Shown: positions 29,463 through 38,276, counted from the first letter of the stretch. The stretch is 64,000 nucleotides of DNA from an uncultured Burkholderiaceae bacterium (GCA_934525625.1 CAKSZL010000003.1:62001-126000); one strand, 5' to 3'. Numbers and translations are program-made. Notes: generated by a model not told the origin, from the sequence alone.

Positions 29463-30425
29463 CTACCGCCTGTCGGTCAGGAACTTGCCGTCCACGGTTT
29501 TGGCGGCCTGTTTCTGGCGGCGCGAATTGCCGTCTATGCCGCCTTCTATGCCCCACTCCGCGAATCGCGTGGGCGAGGGTTCGAATTCGCGGGGTTCCCA
29601 TTCCGCGGTCAGCTCGTCGTCGTCCGAGTAATACTCGATGAGGCCACCGGCCGGGTTCTGGAAGTACCAGAAGTACGCCGAGGAAATCGGATGACGGCCC
29701 GGGCCCAATTGAGTTTGCCAGCCGCAGCGGTCGAAGTGCAGGCCGCCGCCGAACACCTCGTGGATGTCGCGCACGGTGAAAGCCACGTGATTCAAGCCGA
29801 CCTTGCCGTCCGGCGTTTGCAGCAGGAACATGTCATGGTGGCCGCCGTGCGGGTCGCAACGCAGGAACACGCCGCGGTTCGGATAGCGGTCGGACGGCAC
29901 GAAGCCCACCTTCTGGGTGTAGAAGGCTTCCATGGCCTTTACGTCCTTGACGAAGAACACCACGTGGCCCACTTCGACCGGATAGGCGCGGTCGTAGAAG
30001 GTGGCGCGTTCGTTGACGCGCTGGCGCTCGGCCCAGGTGTTGAAGCGGCCGGAGACGACGTCCACCGGCTTCTTGCGCGACACCTGGAAACCGATGACCA
30101 GCCCGCTGGGGTCGACGCACCAGACGCGGTCTTCGGTGCGCTCGAAACCGGGTTCGCCGGCCAGCGACTGCGCCAGTTCGTCCAGCACGTCGGGCGAGGT
30201 GACGCCCCAGACGACTTCGCGCATGGTCGGGCCGGGCTCGATCGCGGGCGCGCGGCCCGGCGCGTCGGCTGCGATGAGGCGCACGCGACAGTCGTTGAGT
30301 GTGCGGTAGATGATTTCGCCGGGCTGCTCGGAAACCAGCTCCAGGCCCCAGTCGGCGAAGAAACGCTTGCAGGTGTCGAAATCCTCGACGCCGTAGGTGA
30401 TTTCGTCTATGCCTTCGATACGCAT
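29463..30425 (-). CDS. type I extradiol ring-cleavage dioxygenase-like protein (two VOC domains)
   Basis: This 320-residue protein has two vicinal-oxygen-chelate domains (about 3-120 and 150-270). The second domain carries what an active extradiol dioxygenase needs: His154 (VGHVVFF), His213 (LNHVAF) and Glu264 (GLIEYY) as iron ligands, with His197, His245 and Tyr254 in the places of the second-sphere residues of BphC; the spacings His245-Tyr254 and Tyr254-Glu264 equal those I remember for BphC. It should therefore open a catechol-like ring beside the diol with O2. A 45-residue polar C-terminal extension (EWEPREFEPSPTRFAEWG) is unusual. It follows the aldehyde dehydrogenase gene by nine bases. 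The ring substrate is unknown. Confidence 0.75.
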   Translation of the reverse strand: MRIEGIDEITYGVEDFDTCKRFFADWGLELVSEQPGEIIYRTLNDCRVRLIAADAPGRAPAIEPGPTMREVVWGVTSPDVLDELAQSLAGEPGFERTEDRVWCVDPSGLVIGFQVSRKKPVDVVSGRFNTWAERQRVNERATFYDRAYPVEVGHVVFFVKDVKAMEAFYTQKVGFVPSDRYPNRGVFLRCDPHGGHHDMFLLQTPDGKVGLNHVAFTVRDIHEVFGGGLHFDRCGWQTQLGPGRHPISSAYFWYFQNPAGGLIEYYSDDDELTAEWEPREFEPSPTRFAEWGIEGGIDGNSRRQKQAAKTVDGKFLTDRR

Positions 30426-30434
30426 GATGATTCC

Positions 30435-31910
30435 TCAGTTGGCCCAGGGCAGCGGCGCGGCGTTCATGCCCCAATACAGGCTTTTCTGTTCCATGTATTG
30501 CTGGATGCCCTGGCGGCCTTTCTCTCGGCCCAGGCCGCTGTCGCGCCAGCCGCCGAAAGGCGTGGATATGGAGAACTGCTTGTAGGTGTTGATCCAGACG
30601 TTGCCCGCCTTCAGCGTGCGGCCCAGGTTCCAGGCGCGCTTGTAGTCGCGCGTCCAGATGCCGGAGGCCAGCGCGTAGACGCTGTCGTTGGCCTGCTTGA
30701 CGAGGTCGGCTTCGTCGTCGAAAGGCAACGCCACCAGCACCGGGCCGAAGACTTCTTCCTGGCACAGCGTGGCCTGGTTGCCCAGGCCGTCGATGATGGT
30801 GGGCAGGTAGTAATAGCCTTTGTCGTAGATGCCGCCTTCGGGGCGCTTGCCGCCGGCCAGCAGCCGGCCGCCCTCTTTCAGGCCGATCTCGACGTAGCGC
30901 TCGACCGAGGCGCGGTGCGAGGCGCTGATGAGCGGGCCCATCTGGGTTTGCTCGCTGGACGGATCACCCACGCGCAGGCGCTCCGCGCCCTCGACCAGGC
31001 GCTGCATGAAGCCGTCGTACAGCGGCCGGGCCACGAACAGGCGCGAACCGGCGATGCAGGACTCGCCCGACGAGCTGAAAATGCCGTACAGCACGCCGGC
31101 CACGGCGTGGTCGATGTCGGCGTCGTCCAGCACGATGGTGGGCGATTTGCCGCCCAGCTCCAGCGAGACGGGCATCAGTTTTTGCGCGGCGATGGCGGCG
31201 ATGTGACGCCCCACCGAGGTGCCGCCGGTGAATGACACGCGGCGCACCAGCGGATGCTGGGTGATGGCGTCGCCGATGACCGAACCCTTGCCGGGCAGCA
31301 CGCTGATCATGCCCTTGGGCAAGCCGGCCTGTTCGCACAGGCGGGCCAGATCCAGCGCCAGCAGCGGCGTAATCTCGGCCGGCTTGACCACGACGGCGTT
31401 GCCGCCGGCCAAGGCGGGCGCGATTTTTTGGGCTTCGCTGGCGATGGGGGAGTTCCAGGGCGTGATGGCGGCGACGACGCCCATGGGCTCGTACACGCTC
31501 ATGCTCAGGTAGTCGCCGCGCGCTGGCGTAATGGTGTCTTCCAGGGTTTCGCAAGCCGCGGCGAAGAACTGGAAGGTGCCGGCGGCGCTGGCCACCAGGG
31601 CGCGGGTTTCGGTGATGGGCTTGCCGTTGTCCAGGCGCTGGCGCTGCGCCAGCTTCTCGGCGTTGTCGCGGATAAGCTGGGCAATGCGGTACAGCACCAG
31701 GGCGCGTTCGTGCGGCTTGCGCTGGGCCCAGCCGCTGGTCTCGAAAGCCCGCTGCGCGCCCTGGACGGCGTCCTCGACGTCTTGCACGTCGGCGGCGTTC
31801 AAGGTGCCCACGACCTCGCCCGTGGCCGGATACAGGGTGTCGTAGCGCGGGCCGCGGCCCAGGCGCCATTCACCGGCGATACAGATGGGAAGGACTTCTA
31901 CACTGCTCAT
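30435..31910 (-). CDS. NAD(P)-dependent aldehyde dehydrogenase
   Basis: The 491-residue protein is a complete ALDH-superfamily enzyme. ITPWNSPI (about 149-156) begins the cofactor site, SFTGGTSVGR binds the nicotinamide region, Glu251 (LELGGKSP) is the general base and Cys285 (SGESCIAGSR) the nucleophile. It resembles semialdehyde and 2-hydroxymuconic-semialdehyde dehydrogenases in length and layout. Lying between the extradiol enzyme and the aspartate-dehydrogenase-like gene, it probably oxidises an aldehyde made by ring cleavage or by the ThDP enzyme encoded upstream. Confidence 0.88.
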   Translation of the reverse strand: MSSVEVLPICIAGEWRLGRGPRYDTLYPATGEVVGTLNAADVQDVEDAVQGAQRAFETSGWAQRKPHERALVLYRIAQLIRDNAEKLAQRQRLDNGKPITETRALVASAAGTFQFFAAACETLEDTITPARGDYLSMSVYEPMGVVAAITPWNSPIASEAQKIAPALAGGNAVVVKPAEITPLLALDLARLCEQAGLPKGMISVLPGKGSVIGDAITQHPLVRRVSFTGGTSVGRHIAAIAAQKLMPVSLELGGKSPTIVLDDADIDHAVAGVLYGIFSSSGESCIAGSRLFVARPLYDGFMQRLVEGAERLRVGDPSSEQTQMGPLISASHRASVERYVEIGLKEGGRLLAGGKRPEGGIYDKGYYYLPTIIDGLGNQATLCQEEVFGPVLVALPFDDEADLVKQANDSVYALASGIWTRDYKRAWNLGRTLKAGNVWINTYKQFSISTPFGGWRDSGLGREKGRQGIQQYMEQKSLYWGMNAAPLPWAN

Positions 31911-31927
31911 GGCGATATTCCTACGGA

Positions 31928-32743
31928 TCAGACGCTGACGGGCCTGACGCGGTTGTAAAGCGCCCTGACCACGCTATAGACGGTCAGTGCGGAGGTCTTG
32001 GGATTGCTGGCCAGCGGGTTGCCCACCATGGTGACTTCCATGCGCCCGAACGCGCCACGCGCCTGGTAGTGGTGGATGTTCTCGGTGACGCCGGGATCGG
32101 CGATGAGACGCACCCGGGTGTCGTCCAGGCCCACGCCCGCCAGCGACAAGGTGGCCGCCACGTTGGCGTTCTTGGGGAACAGCCGCGCGGCGTCGCGCGC
32201 CGTGCCTTCAAAGAAGATGGCGGCTTCTTTCAGATTTGCAAGGTCCAGCGTTTCTTCGGCGGGCGAACCGAGCCAGCCCGTGGGCGGCTTGCGGCCGGTG
32301 TAGACGACTTCGTCCAGGCCCGCGATGCGCGCCGCGGCCAGGGCGTCGACACCGCCGATGGCCCCGGAGAGCAGATGCAGCTGCGTGTTGCCCTGCGCCG
32401 CCGCCATTTCCAGGGCTTCGGGCAAGCCGGGCTCGGACAAGGCGCCGATGGACACCAGCACGCAAGGCAGGCCTTCCTGGAGCGCCGGCAGCACGTGCTC
32501 TTGAATGGCGGCGTGGCCGGCGCACTCGACCAGGCAGTCGACCGGATGATCGCCGTCCAGCACCAGGGATTCCGTGACCAGCGGCAACTCGGCCAAGCCC
32601 AGGGAGGCGAGATCGGCCTCGACTTCCTTCACCTTGCCGGGCGCGGCGATCAGCTGCACCACTTTCAGGCCGGGTTCTTCGCGTATGGTTTCCAGCACGG
32701 CGCGGCCAATGGCGCCGAAACCTATCATCGCAATGCGTTGCAC
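31928..32743 (-). CDS. aspartate dehydrogenase family protein
   Basis: The 271-residue protein belongs to the L-aspartate dehydrogenase (NadX/DUF108) family, which oxidises aspartate to iminoaspartate with NAD(P) or runs in reverse. It has an N-terminal Rossmann motif (IAMIGFGAIGRAV), the family motif LLSGAIGGVDALAAARIAG, and VTENIHHYQARG with the active-site His. No nadA or nadC is adjacent, so a role in NAD synthesis is unlikely. Its place between a ThDP enzyme and an aldehyde dehydrogenase recalls, from memory, P. aeruginosa PA3504-PA3506. The true substrate in this pathway is unknown. Confidence 0.82.
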   Translation of the reverse strand: MQRIAMIGFGAIGRAVLETIREEPGLKVVQLIAAPGKVKEVEADLASLGLAELPLVTESLVLDGDHPVDCLVECAGHAAIQEHVLPALQEGLPCVLVSIGALSEPGLPEALEMAAAQGNTQLHLLSGAIGGVDALAAARIAGLDEVVYTGRKPPTGWLGSPAEETLDLANLKEAAIFFEGTARDAARLFPKNANVAATLSLAGVGLDDTRVRLIADPGVTENIHHYQARGAFGRMEVTMVGNPLASNPKTSALTVYSVVRALYNRVRPVSV

Positions 32744-32759
32744 GATGCTTCTCCCCCGC

Positions 32760-34445
32760 TCAAGCCGTGGCGGCCGGCTGCTGCTCGACCACGGGCGGGC
32801 CGGCGAAGGCCGTCTTGAAGCGCCCGATGGAAAGCATGTCGATCTCGACCATGAACGGGCCTTGCCGGGCCGTGGCGGTCTCGAGCGCCGCGGCGATGTC
32901 TTCCAGCTTGGAGACGCGCGTGTGCGGCAATTGCAGCGAGTGGCACAGCTCGGCGTAATCGGGCGTGTGCAGCTCCACGTAGTGGCGGCGGCCGCCGTAT
33001 TGCGCGTCCTGGATGTTCTTGATGACGCCGTAGCCTTTGTCGTTCATCAGGACGATGACCATGTCGGCTTTTTCCTGTACGGCCGTGGCCAGTTCGCCCA
33101 GGTTCAGGATGAAGCCGCCGTCGCCGGCCAGGCAGTAGGTTTTCTTGCCGGGAGCCGTCTGGGCCGCGCCGACCGCCGCGCCCACGCCCATGCACAGGCC
33201 CAGTCCGATGCCGCCGCCCAGCGCGTGCACGCCGGCCTTGGGATCGTTCAGGTACAGATAGCGGTTGCCCCAGGTGCTGTTGGAAACCGTGACGTCGCGC
33301 ACCCAGTTGAACTTGTCGCCCACGGCGTTTTGCAAGGCCTGCACCAGTTGCGCATAGGGGCCCAGGCCATCCACCAGCGTGGCCACGGCTTTTTCGCGCG
33401 CGGCTTGCAGGTCTTTGATGAATGCCGGGTCGGTCTTCATGCGGCCTTCCAGGCGATCGGCCAGGCCTTCCAGCACCAGGCGGGAGTCGCCCATGACGAA
33501 GTCGTCGGTGGCGTAGCAGCGGCCTTCGGCGGCCACGTCGGCGTCCACGCGCAGCAGCGGGCGCGGCAGCTTCAACTGGTACTTGAGGGTTTCGTTGCCG
33601 CGCAGGCGCGAGCCCACGACCAGCATGGCGTCGCAGGTTTGATAGAAGTTCTCGACCGGCTTGTGCAGGTTGAAGGCGCCCAGGGTGCGCGGATCGGTTT
33701 CGGGAACGATGCCGCGCCCTTGCGTGCTGGTGACCAGGCCGAAGCCCATGTCGAGCAGGCGGCGCACGGCCGCGCCGGCATGGCGCGCGCCGCCGCCCAC
33801 CCACAGCATGGGGCGGCGCGCCTTGGCCAGGATGTCGGCCAGGCGGTCGAGCGCGGCGGGGTCGGGCCGCCAGGTGGGCACGTCGAGCGGGCGCAGGTCT
33901 TCCGGCATGGGAATCAGCGCTTGCTGGATGTCGATGGGGAATTCGATGCTGACCGGGCCGGTGGGGGCTGTGAGCGCCGTCTGCACGGCCTGCTTCAGGG
34001 TGGCCAGCGCGCTCTCGGCGTCGCGCACGCGGTAGGCCGCCTTGGAGATGGCCTTGAGCATGTTGAGCTGGTCGGGCGCTTCGTGGATGTAGGAATAGCC
34101 CAGATCCAGGTAAGGCGTTTCGATCTGGCCGGTGATGTGCAGCAAGGGCGTGCCGGCCGTCAAGGCCTCGACCATGCCGCCGCCGGCGTTGCCCGCGGCC
34201 GTGCCGGTGCTGGTCAGGCAGACGCCCAGCTCGCCGGTGGTGCGCGCATAGGCGTCGGCCATGCTGGTGGCGCCCGCTTCGCCGCGCGCCATCACGAAGC
34301 GCATCTTGCCGCGCTCGCCCATGGCGTCCAGGATGGGCATGTTGTGTATGGAGATCACGCCAAAGGCGGTCTTGACCTGGCAGGCCTCCAGGAAGGCGGC
34401 TACGACCTCCCCGACCGTCACCAATTTGTCTTGTTGCTTAGGCAT
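32760..34445 (-). CDS. thiamine-diphosphate-dependent enzyme of the acetolactate synthase/decarboxylase family
   Basis: The 561-residue protein has the three-domain layout of ThDP decarboxylases and acetolactate synthases. Glu56 in VMARGEAGAT activates the cofactor; the central domain follows (about 195-330); the cofactor motif is LAGDGGFILNLGELATA ending near MNDKGYG. FGVISIHNMPILDAM near residue 28 is a family feature of unassigned catabolic members. It probably decarboxylates a 2-oxo acid or performs carboligation. The start at 34445 overlaps the SDR gene by eight bases. A biosynthetic acetolactate synthase is unlikely, since no small subunit is nearby. Confidence 0.82.
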   Translation of the reverse strand: MPKQQDKLVTVGEVVAAFLEACQVKTAFGVISIHNMPILDAMGERGKMRFVMARGEAGATSMADAYARTTGELGVCLTSTGTAAGNAGGGMVEALTAGTPLLHITGQIETPYLDLGYSYIHEAPDQLNMLKAISKAAYRVRDAESALATLKQAVQTALTAPTGPVSIEFPIDIQQALIPMPEDLRPLDVPTWRPDPAALDRLADILAKARRPMLWVGGGARHAGAAVRRLLDMGFGLVTSTQGRGIVPETDPRTLGAFNLHKPVENFYQTCDAMLVVGSRLRGNETLKYQLKLPRPLLRVDADVAAEGRCYATDDFVMGDSRLVLEGLADRLEGRMKTDPAFIKDLQAAREKAVATLVDGLGPYAQLVQALQNAVGDKFNWVRDVTVSNSTWGNRYLYLNDPKAGVHALGGGIGLGLCMGVGAAVGAAQTAPGKKTYCLAGDGGFILNLGELATAVQEKADMVIVLMNDKGYGVIKNIQDAQYGGRRHYVELHTPDYAELCHSLQLPHTRVSKLEDIAAALETATARQGPFMVEIDMLSIGRFKTAFAGPPVVEQQPAATA

Positions 34446-35229
34446 AGCGGGAAACTCCTCCGGAAACGTCGATATGGCTGCCCGTGGTATAGGAAGAAGC
34501 GGGCGAAGCCAGGAAAACAATAGCCCTGGCCGCCTCTTCGGGGCGGCCCAGTCGGCCCAATTCTATGTGTTTGCGCTTGGCCAGATCGCCGGCCCATTGC
34601 TCCCAGGTCTGGCCGCGGTCTTCGCGCGCCTCGAAGCGGCGGCGCCATTGGCCGGAATCGACCAGGCCCAGCAGAATACCGTTGACGCGTATGCCCTTGG
34701 CGCTGAATTCCGTCGCCAGCGAGCGCACCAGGTTCTTGATGCCGGCGCGCGCGGCCGACGTGGCCACCATGTGGGGCTCGGGCTGGGCGGCCAGCAGCGA
34801 ATTGACGCAGACGATGGCCGGTTCACTGCCCTGCTCCAGCATGGGCAGGAAAGCGCGGGTGGGGTAAATGACGGAGAAGAACTTGAGCTTGAGCTCGACC
34901 GCCCATTCTTCGTCGGTGGTGCTGGCAAAGGTGGAAACGCGCCCTTGCCCGGCGTTGTTGATCAGGATGTCCAGGCCGCCGAACGCTTCGCGCACGCGGG
35001 CGGAGAAAGCCTGCACCTGGCCGGCGTCGAGCACGTCGCAGACTTCGCCCACTACGCGGCGCGCGGGAAAATCGCGCTGCAACTGCGTTACCGTGGCCTG
35101 CACGCGCTCGGCGTCGCGGCCGCACAAGGCCACGTCGGCGCCCAGCTGCAGCAGCAGCCGCGCGGTTTCCAGCCCGATGCCCGAGGTTCCCCCCGTCACG
35201 ACGGCTTTTTTTCCTTCCAGATTGATCAT
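34438..35229 (-). CDS. SDR family protein lacking the catalytic Tyr-Lys pair
   Basis: The 263-residue protein has a good SDR fold: VVTGGTSGIGLETA for NAD(P) binding, ILINNAG at 88-94 and Ser144 at the end of the catalytic strand. Where classical members have Tyr-x-x-x-Lys, it reads T157-S-A-A-R161 (MVATSAARAGI), so both the catalytic Tyr and Lys are replaced. Such divergent members are known in a beta-ketoacyl-reductase-like subgroup whose activity is unclear. It may bind cofactor without classical reduction or use another chemistry. It overlaps the ThDP gene by eight bases and the IclR gene by four, so it is tightly co-translated. Confidence 0.82.
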   Translation of the reverse strand: MINLEGKKAVVTGGTSGIGLETARLLLQLGADVALCGRDAERVQATVTQLQRDFPARRVVGEVCDVLDAGQVQAFSARVREAFGGLDILINNAGQGRVSTFASTTDEEWAVELKLKFFSVIYPTRAFLPMLEQGSEPAIVCVNSLLAAQPEPHMVATSAARAGIKNLVRSLATEFSAKGIRVNGILLGLVDSGQWRRRFEAREDRGQTWEQWAGDLAKRKHIELGRLGRPEEAARAIVFLASPASSYTTGSHIDVSGGVSRYA

Positions 35230-36053
35230 GCAAAAACCTCTTTGTTGACGACGGGTATGTCTTGGGCCGGCCGTACGTGATCCAGCAATTGTGACAGCCG
35301 GTTGGCCGCATGGCATATGGCTTTGCCCAGGGCCGGCACGTCCAGCCGCTCGATGTGGGACGTGGGTATCGTCACGCCCAGAGCGCTGACGATGGCGCCG
35401 CCCGCGCCGTAGACCGGCGCCGCGAGCGTGCTGATGGAGGGCTCGAAATAGCCCGGTTCGAATAGGTAATCGCGTTCCTTGTCGGCCTGCATGCGCTTGA
35501 ACAGGTCGATGACGGTAGGCGGCGTGCTGTCGGTCGCGGCGTGCAGGCGCTCTTCGGGGTACAGCGTCTGCAATTGCGCGAAGCTGAGGTCGCGCAGCAG
35601 AATGCGCCCGAACAGCGTGGCGTGCGCGGGCAGCCGCATGCCCAGGTGCACGTTATTGGCGAACGGCGTCTGGGCGACGGCGCGCGCCACGTAGACGATG
35701 AAACGGCCGTCTCTGACGACCATATTGCATGAATAGCCCACCGTGTCGCGCAAGCGCTCCAGGATGGGTTTGCCCAGTTCTATCATTTCCTTGGAGGCCA
35801 GGCATTCGAAACCCAGGCGCAGCACGCCCAGGCCCAGGCGGTAATCGCGGCCGTTGGCGTCGCGCTCGACCAGCTCCAGCTGTTCGAGCGTGGCCAGCAG
35901 GCGGAACACCGTCGAGCGCGGAATCTCCAGCCGGCGCGCGATCTCGGGCGCGGTCAGCACCGGTTCGTGGCGGCTGAAGGTTTCCAGTATGCGCAGGCCG
36001 CGTTCCAGGCCGGGCACTATGTAATGGGCGTTGTCCTGGCTTGGGCGGCTCAT
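35226..36053 (-). CDS. IclR family transcriptional regulator
   Basis: The 275-residue protein has an N-terminal winged helix (about 15-80: LERGLRILETFSRHEP, APEIARRLEIPRSTVFRLL) and a C-terminal effector domain with LPAHATLFGRILL. IclR proteins usually control aromatic or short-chain acid catabolism. It is encoded inside the operon it may regulate, overlapping both neighbours by four bases. It is a clear paralogue of the IclR protein encoded at 42885-43667. The start at 36053 gives the normal N terminus; the much longer upstream frame is antisense-free but lies within the hydrolase gene. Confidence 0.92.
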   Translation of the reverse strand: MSRPSQDNAHYIVPGLERGLRILETFSRHEPVLTAPEIARRLEIPRSTVFRLLATLEQLELVERDANGRDYRLGLGVLRLGFECLASKEMIELGKPILERLRDTVGYSCNMVVRDGRFIVYVARAVAQTPFANNVHLGMRLPAHATLFGRILLRDLSFAQLQTLYPEERLHAATDSTPPTVIDLFKRMQADKERDYLFEPGYFEPSISTLAAPVYGAGGAIVSALGVTIPTSHIERLDVPALGKAICHAANRLSQLLDHVRPAQDIPVVNKEVFA

Positions 36054-36874
36054 AGGGATACCCCGGCCCTGGGGCCGCCCACGTGTTCGACGATTTGTGC
36101 GATCAGGCGCGCCAACTGGCCGGGCTGCTCGATGTGGCAGGCATGCCCCGCTCCGGCTATCAGGCCGAAGGCCAGATCGTGTCTTTCGGCATAGGCGCGC
36201 GATTGCTCCGGCGTCGTCACGACGTCGTGTTCGCCGCAATACACGCGCGTCAGGAAAGGCAGCGTGCGGTATCGGTTGAGATCTTCGGCGCACAGCATCT
36301 CGACGGCTTGGGCATAGCCTTGCTCGTGCAATTGCAGCGCCACGTCGCGCACTTGCGCACGTTGTCCGGGTGTCGCGGCGGCGGACAGCAGCCGCGCGGG
36401 AAGTCTTTCGGCGATGGCGGGAATGCCCTGCGCAAGGCCCGCCAGGCGCGCGTCGCGCACCGATTCGGCCTTGGGGCCTCCGCCATAGCCGATGGCCGGG
36501 CTGACGAGCAGCAAGGCCTGTACGCGGTTGGCATAGGCCTGGGAAAACGCGGCGGCCATCAAGGCCCCCAGCGAATGGCCCACCAGCACGCACGAGCCGA
36601 TATTCAGGGCGTCCAGCAGGCGCGCCAACTGATCGGCGTAATGCATGGCGCTGGGCGCCGAGACGGGCAGCGGCGAACTGCCGCCATAGCCGGGCGCGTC
36701 CCAGGCCAGCACGCTGGCCTTGTCCGCCAGGCTGGCGGCGCAATCCGCCCAGCTGGCCGCGCCCGAACTGATGCCGTGCAGCAGCACGACCTGCGTTCCG
36801 CCGTGGCCGCAGCTGCGATAGCTGAACCGGGCATCGCCCAGACTCAGCCCTTGCGCGGAAAACACATCGCCCAT
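36050..36874 (-). CDS. alpha/beta hydrolase, meta-cleavage-product hydrolase-like
   Basis: The 274-residue protein has the full triad of the fold: Ser101 in VLVGHSLGALM, Asp217 in YCGEHDVVT and His244 in AGAGHACHIEQPGQ. LLHGISSGAASW near residue 31 forms the oxyanion region. Spacing is close to that of C-C hydrolases that split meta-cleavage products (BphD, MhpC), but esterases and lactonases share these features. With an extradiol dioxygenase in the same operon, a C-C hydrolase is a fair inference. It overlaps the IclR start by four bases. Confidence 0.8.
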   Translation of the reverse strand: MGDVFSAQGLSLGDARFSYRSCGHGGTQVVLLHGISSGAASWADCAASLADKASVLAWDAPGYGGSSPLPVSAPSAMHYADQLARLLDALNIGSCVLVGHSLGALMAAAFSQAYANRVQALLLVSPAIGYGGGPKAESVRDARLAGLAQGIPAIAERLPARLLSAAATPGQRAQVRDVALQLHEQGYAQAVEMLCAEDLNRYRTLPFLTRVYCGEHDVVTTPEQSRAYAERHDLAFGLIAGAGHACHIEQPGQLARLIAQIVEHVGGPRAGVSL

Positions 36875-36918
36875 TGTTGCGGCTCCGTCTCGTTGTTATG
36901 CCAAAAACCCTGCTCGCC

Positions 36919-37464
36919 TTAGCCGCGCTTGATGCTGGCCAGCGGATGCTCGGGCGGGTACGTCGGCGTGATGGGCTTTTTGGAGCCCAGCATCACACAC
37001 ATCAGCGCGTCTTCGTCGCCGATGTTGACTTCGCCGCGGTAGACGCCCGGGGGAATGGACACGAGGTCGCGGTCGGTCATGATGGTTTCCATGTACTCGC
37101 CGTCTTTCTCGATCATCAGCTTGACCTTGCCGCGAATGACGAAGAAGACTTCCTCGACGTCGGTGTGAAGGTGCATGGGACCTTCGTGGCCAGCCGGGAT
37201 CACCATGGTCGAGAACGTGAAGTTCTCGGCAGGAACGGTGTTCATGTCGGAGGCCACGCCCGTGCCGCCCGTACCGATGTAGCGCATCTGCGCGCGGCGG
37301 TAGGTCGGGTCGTAGTCGGCCTGGAACTTCAGGGCGTCCCAGTCGTACCGGCGCGTCGCATAGCGCGCGATGCGGGTGTTCATCCACTCTTCCAGCGAGG
37401 CGCCTTCGGGACGGGCCCAGGAGGGTTGTTGGATATTTTGCTCTGCAACTGCTTGTTCGCTCAT
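36919..37464 (-). CDS. cupin domain protein
   Basis: The 181-residue protein contains one cupin barrel (about 75-160) with metal-binding motif 1 in GPMHLHTDVEEVFFVIRGKV (two His, one Glu) and motif 2 near SIPPGVYRGEVNIGDED, where the usual second His is replaced. It could be a dioxygenase, isomerase or small-molecule sensor. The start at 37464 follows AAGGTGAG closely; a longer in-frame start 18 bases upstream is weaker. It sits between an SDR and the hydrolase gene in the operon. Its role is not known. Confidence 0.75.
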   Translation of the reverse strand: MSEQAVAEQNIQQPSWARPEGASLEEWMNTRIARYATRRYDWDALKFQADYDPTYRRAQMRYIGTGGTGVASDMNTVPAENFTFSTMVIPAGHEGPMHLHTDVEEVFFVIRGKVKLMIEKDGEYMETIMTDRDLVSIPPGVYRGEVNIGDEDALMCVMLGSKKPITPTYPPEHPLASIKRG

Positions 37465-37482
37465 GGCACTCACCTTTTGCAA

Positions 37483-38265
37483 TTAATGCATGACAAAGCC
37501 GCCATTGACGGCCAATAACTGACCCGTCATGAAACGTGACAGGTCGGACAAGAGAAAGAGAACCGCGCCGCTGACGTCGTCGGGCAACTGCGCGCGCTGG
37601 AGAGCTCGCTGGTTCTCGTACAAGGCGTGGCGTTCACGCGGCACGTATTCGGTGGCCTCGACCAGCGTCAGGCCCGGGCCCACCGTGTTGACGGTAATGC
37701 CGTCGGGACCCAGTTCGCGCGCCAGCGAACGCCCCATCGCGATGATGGCGCCTTTGCTGGCCACGTAGGCCAGCAGCTTGGGCGCGCCCCACAGGGGCGT
37801 GTCCGAAGCCAGGTTGACCACGGCGCCGCGGCCGCTGTCGCGCAAGGCCTGCTGGCAGGCGCGCGTCATCAGCCAGGTGCCGCGCACGTTGATGCGCATG
37901 ACCTGATCCCAGACGTCGATGTCCAGCTCCTGCAGCGTCTTGCCGCCGGAGTGGGTCATCGCCGCATTGTTGACCAGGCCGTCCAGCCCGCCCATCAGCG
38001 CGACAGCCTGCTGGGCGCAGGCCTCGATGGAGGCCGGGTCGTTCATGTCGAACTCGATGGCGTGCGCGGGCAGGCCTTGCTCGCGCAGACCGGCGACGGC
38101 CTCTTGCAGCTCGCGCGCCAGCACGTCGGCCAGGGCGACCTGCGCACCCGCCTGCAGCAGGCTGCGCGCAAACGCCAGGCCCAGGCCGCGCGCGGCGCCG
38201 GTTACCAGCACGCGCCGCCCTTCGAGCAGAGCGGCGATGCCGCCGATTTCGGTATTTGCGTTCAT
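37483..38265 (-). CDS. SDR family oxidoreductase (canonical active site)
   Basis: The product (260 residues from the ATG at 38265) is a classical short-chain dehydrogenase: VLVTGAARGLGLAFA for cofactor, LVNNAAM, a catalytic Ser in VVNLASDTP, and Tyr-x-x-x-Lys in LAYVASKGAII. It ends TGQLLAVNGGFVMH, as is usual. A TTG at 38280 overlapping the permease stop (TTGA) could also be the start, adding five residues. In a ring-oxidation pathway such an enzyme could rearomatise a cis-dihydrodiol or oxidise a side-chain alcohol. Confidence 0.87.
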   Translation of the reverse strand: MNANTEIGGIAALLEGRRVLVTGAARGLGLAFARSLLQAGAQVALADVLARELQEAVAGLREQGLPAHAIEFDMNDPASIEACAQQAVALMGGLDGLVNNAAMTHSGGKTLQELDIDVWDQVMRINVRGTWLMTRACQQALRDSGRGAVVNLASDTPLWGAPKLLAYVASKGAIIAMGRSLARELGPDGITVNTVGPGLTLVEATEYVPRERHALYENQRALQRAQLPDDVSGAVLFLLSDLSRFMTGQLLAVNGGFVMH

Positions 38266-38276
38266 GCTCGTCTCGC

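Noticed and set aside
31928-32743. Aspartate dehydrogenase as part of NAD biosynthesis (nadX).
   Set aside because: nadA and nadC are absent from the neighbourhood and the gene is embedded between a ThDP enzyme and an aldehyde dehydrogenase.
32760-34445. Biosynthetic acetolactate synthase (ilvB).
   Set aside because: No regulatory small subunit or other ilv gene is nearby and the context is catabolic.
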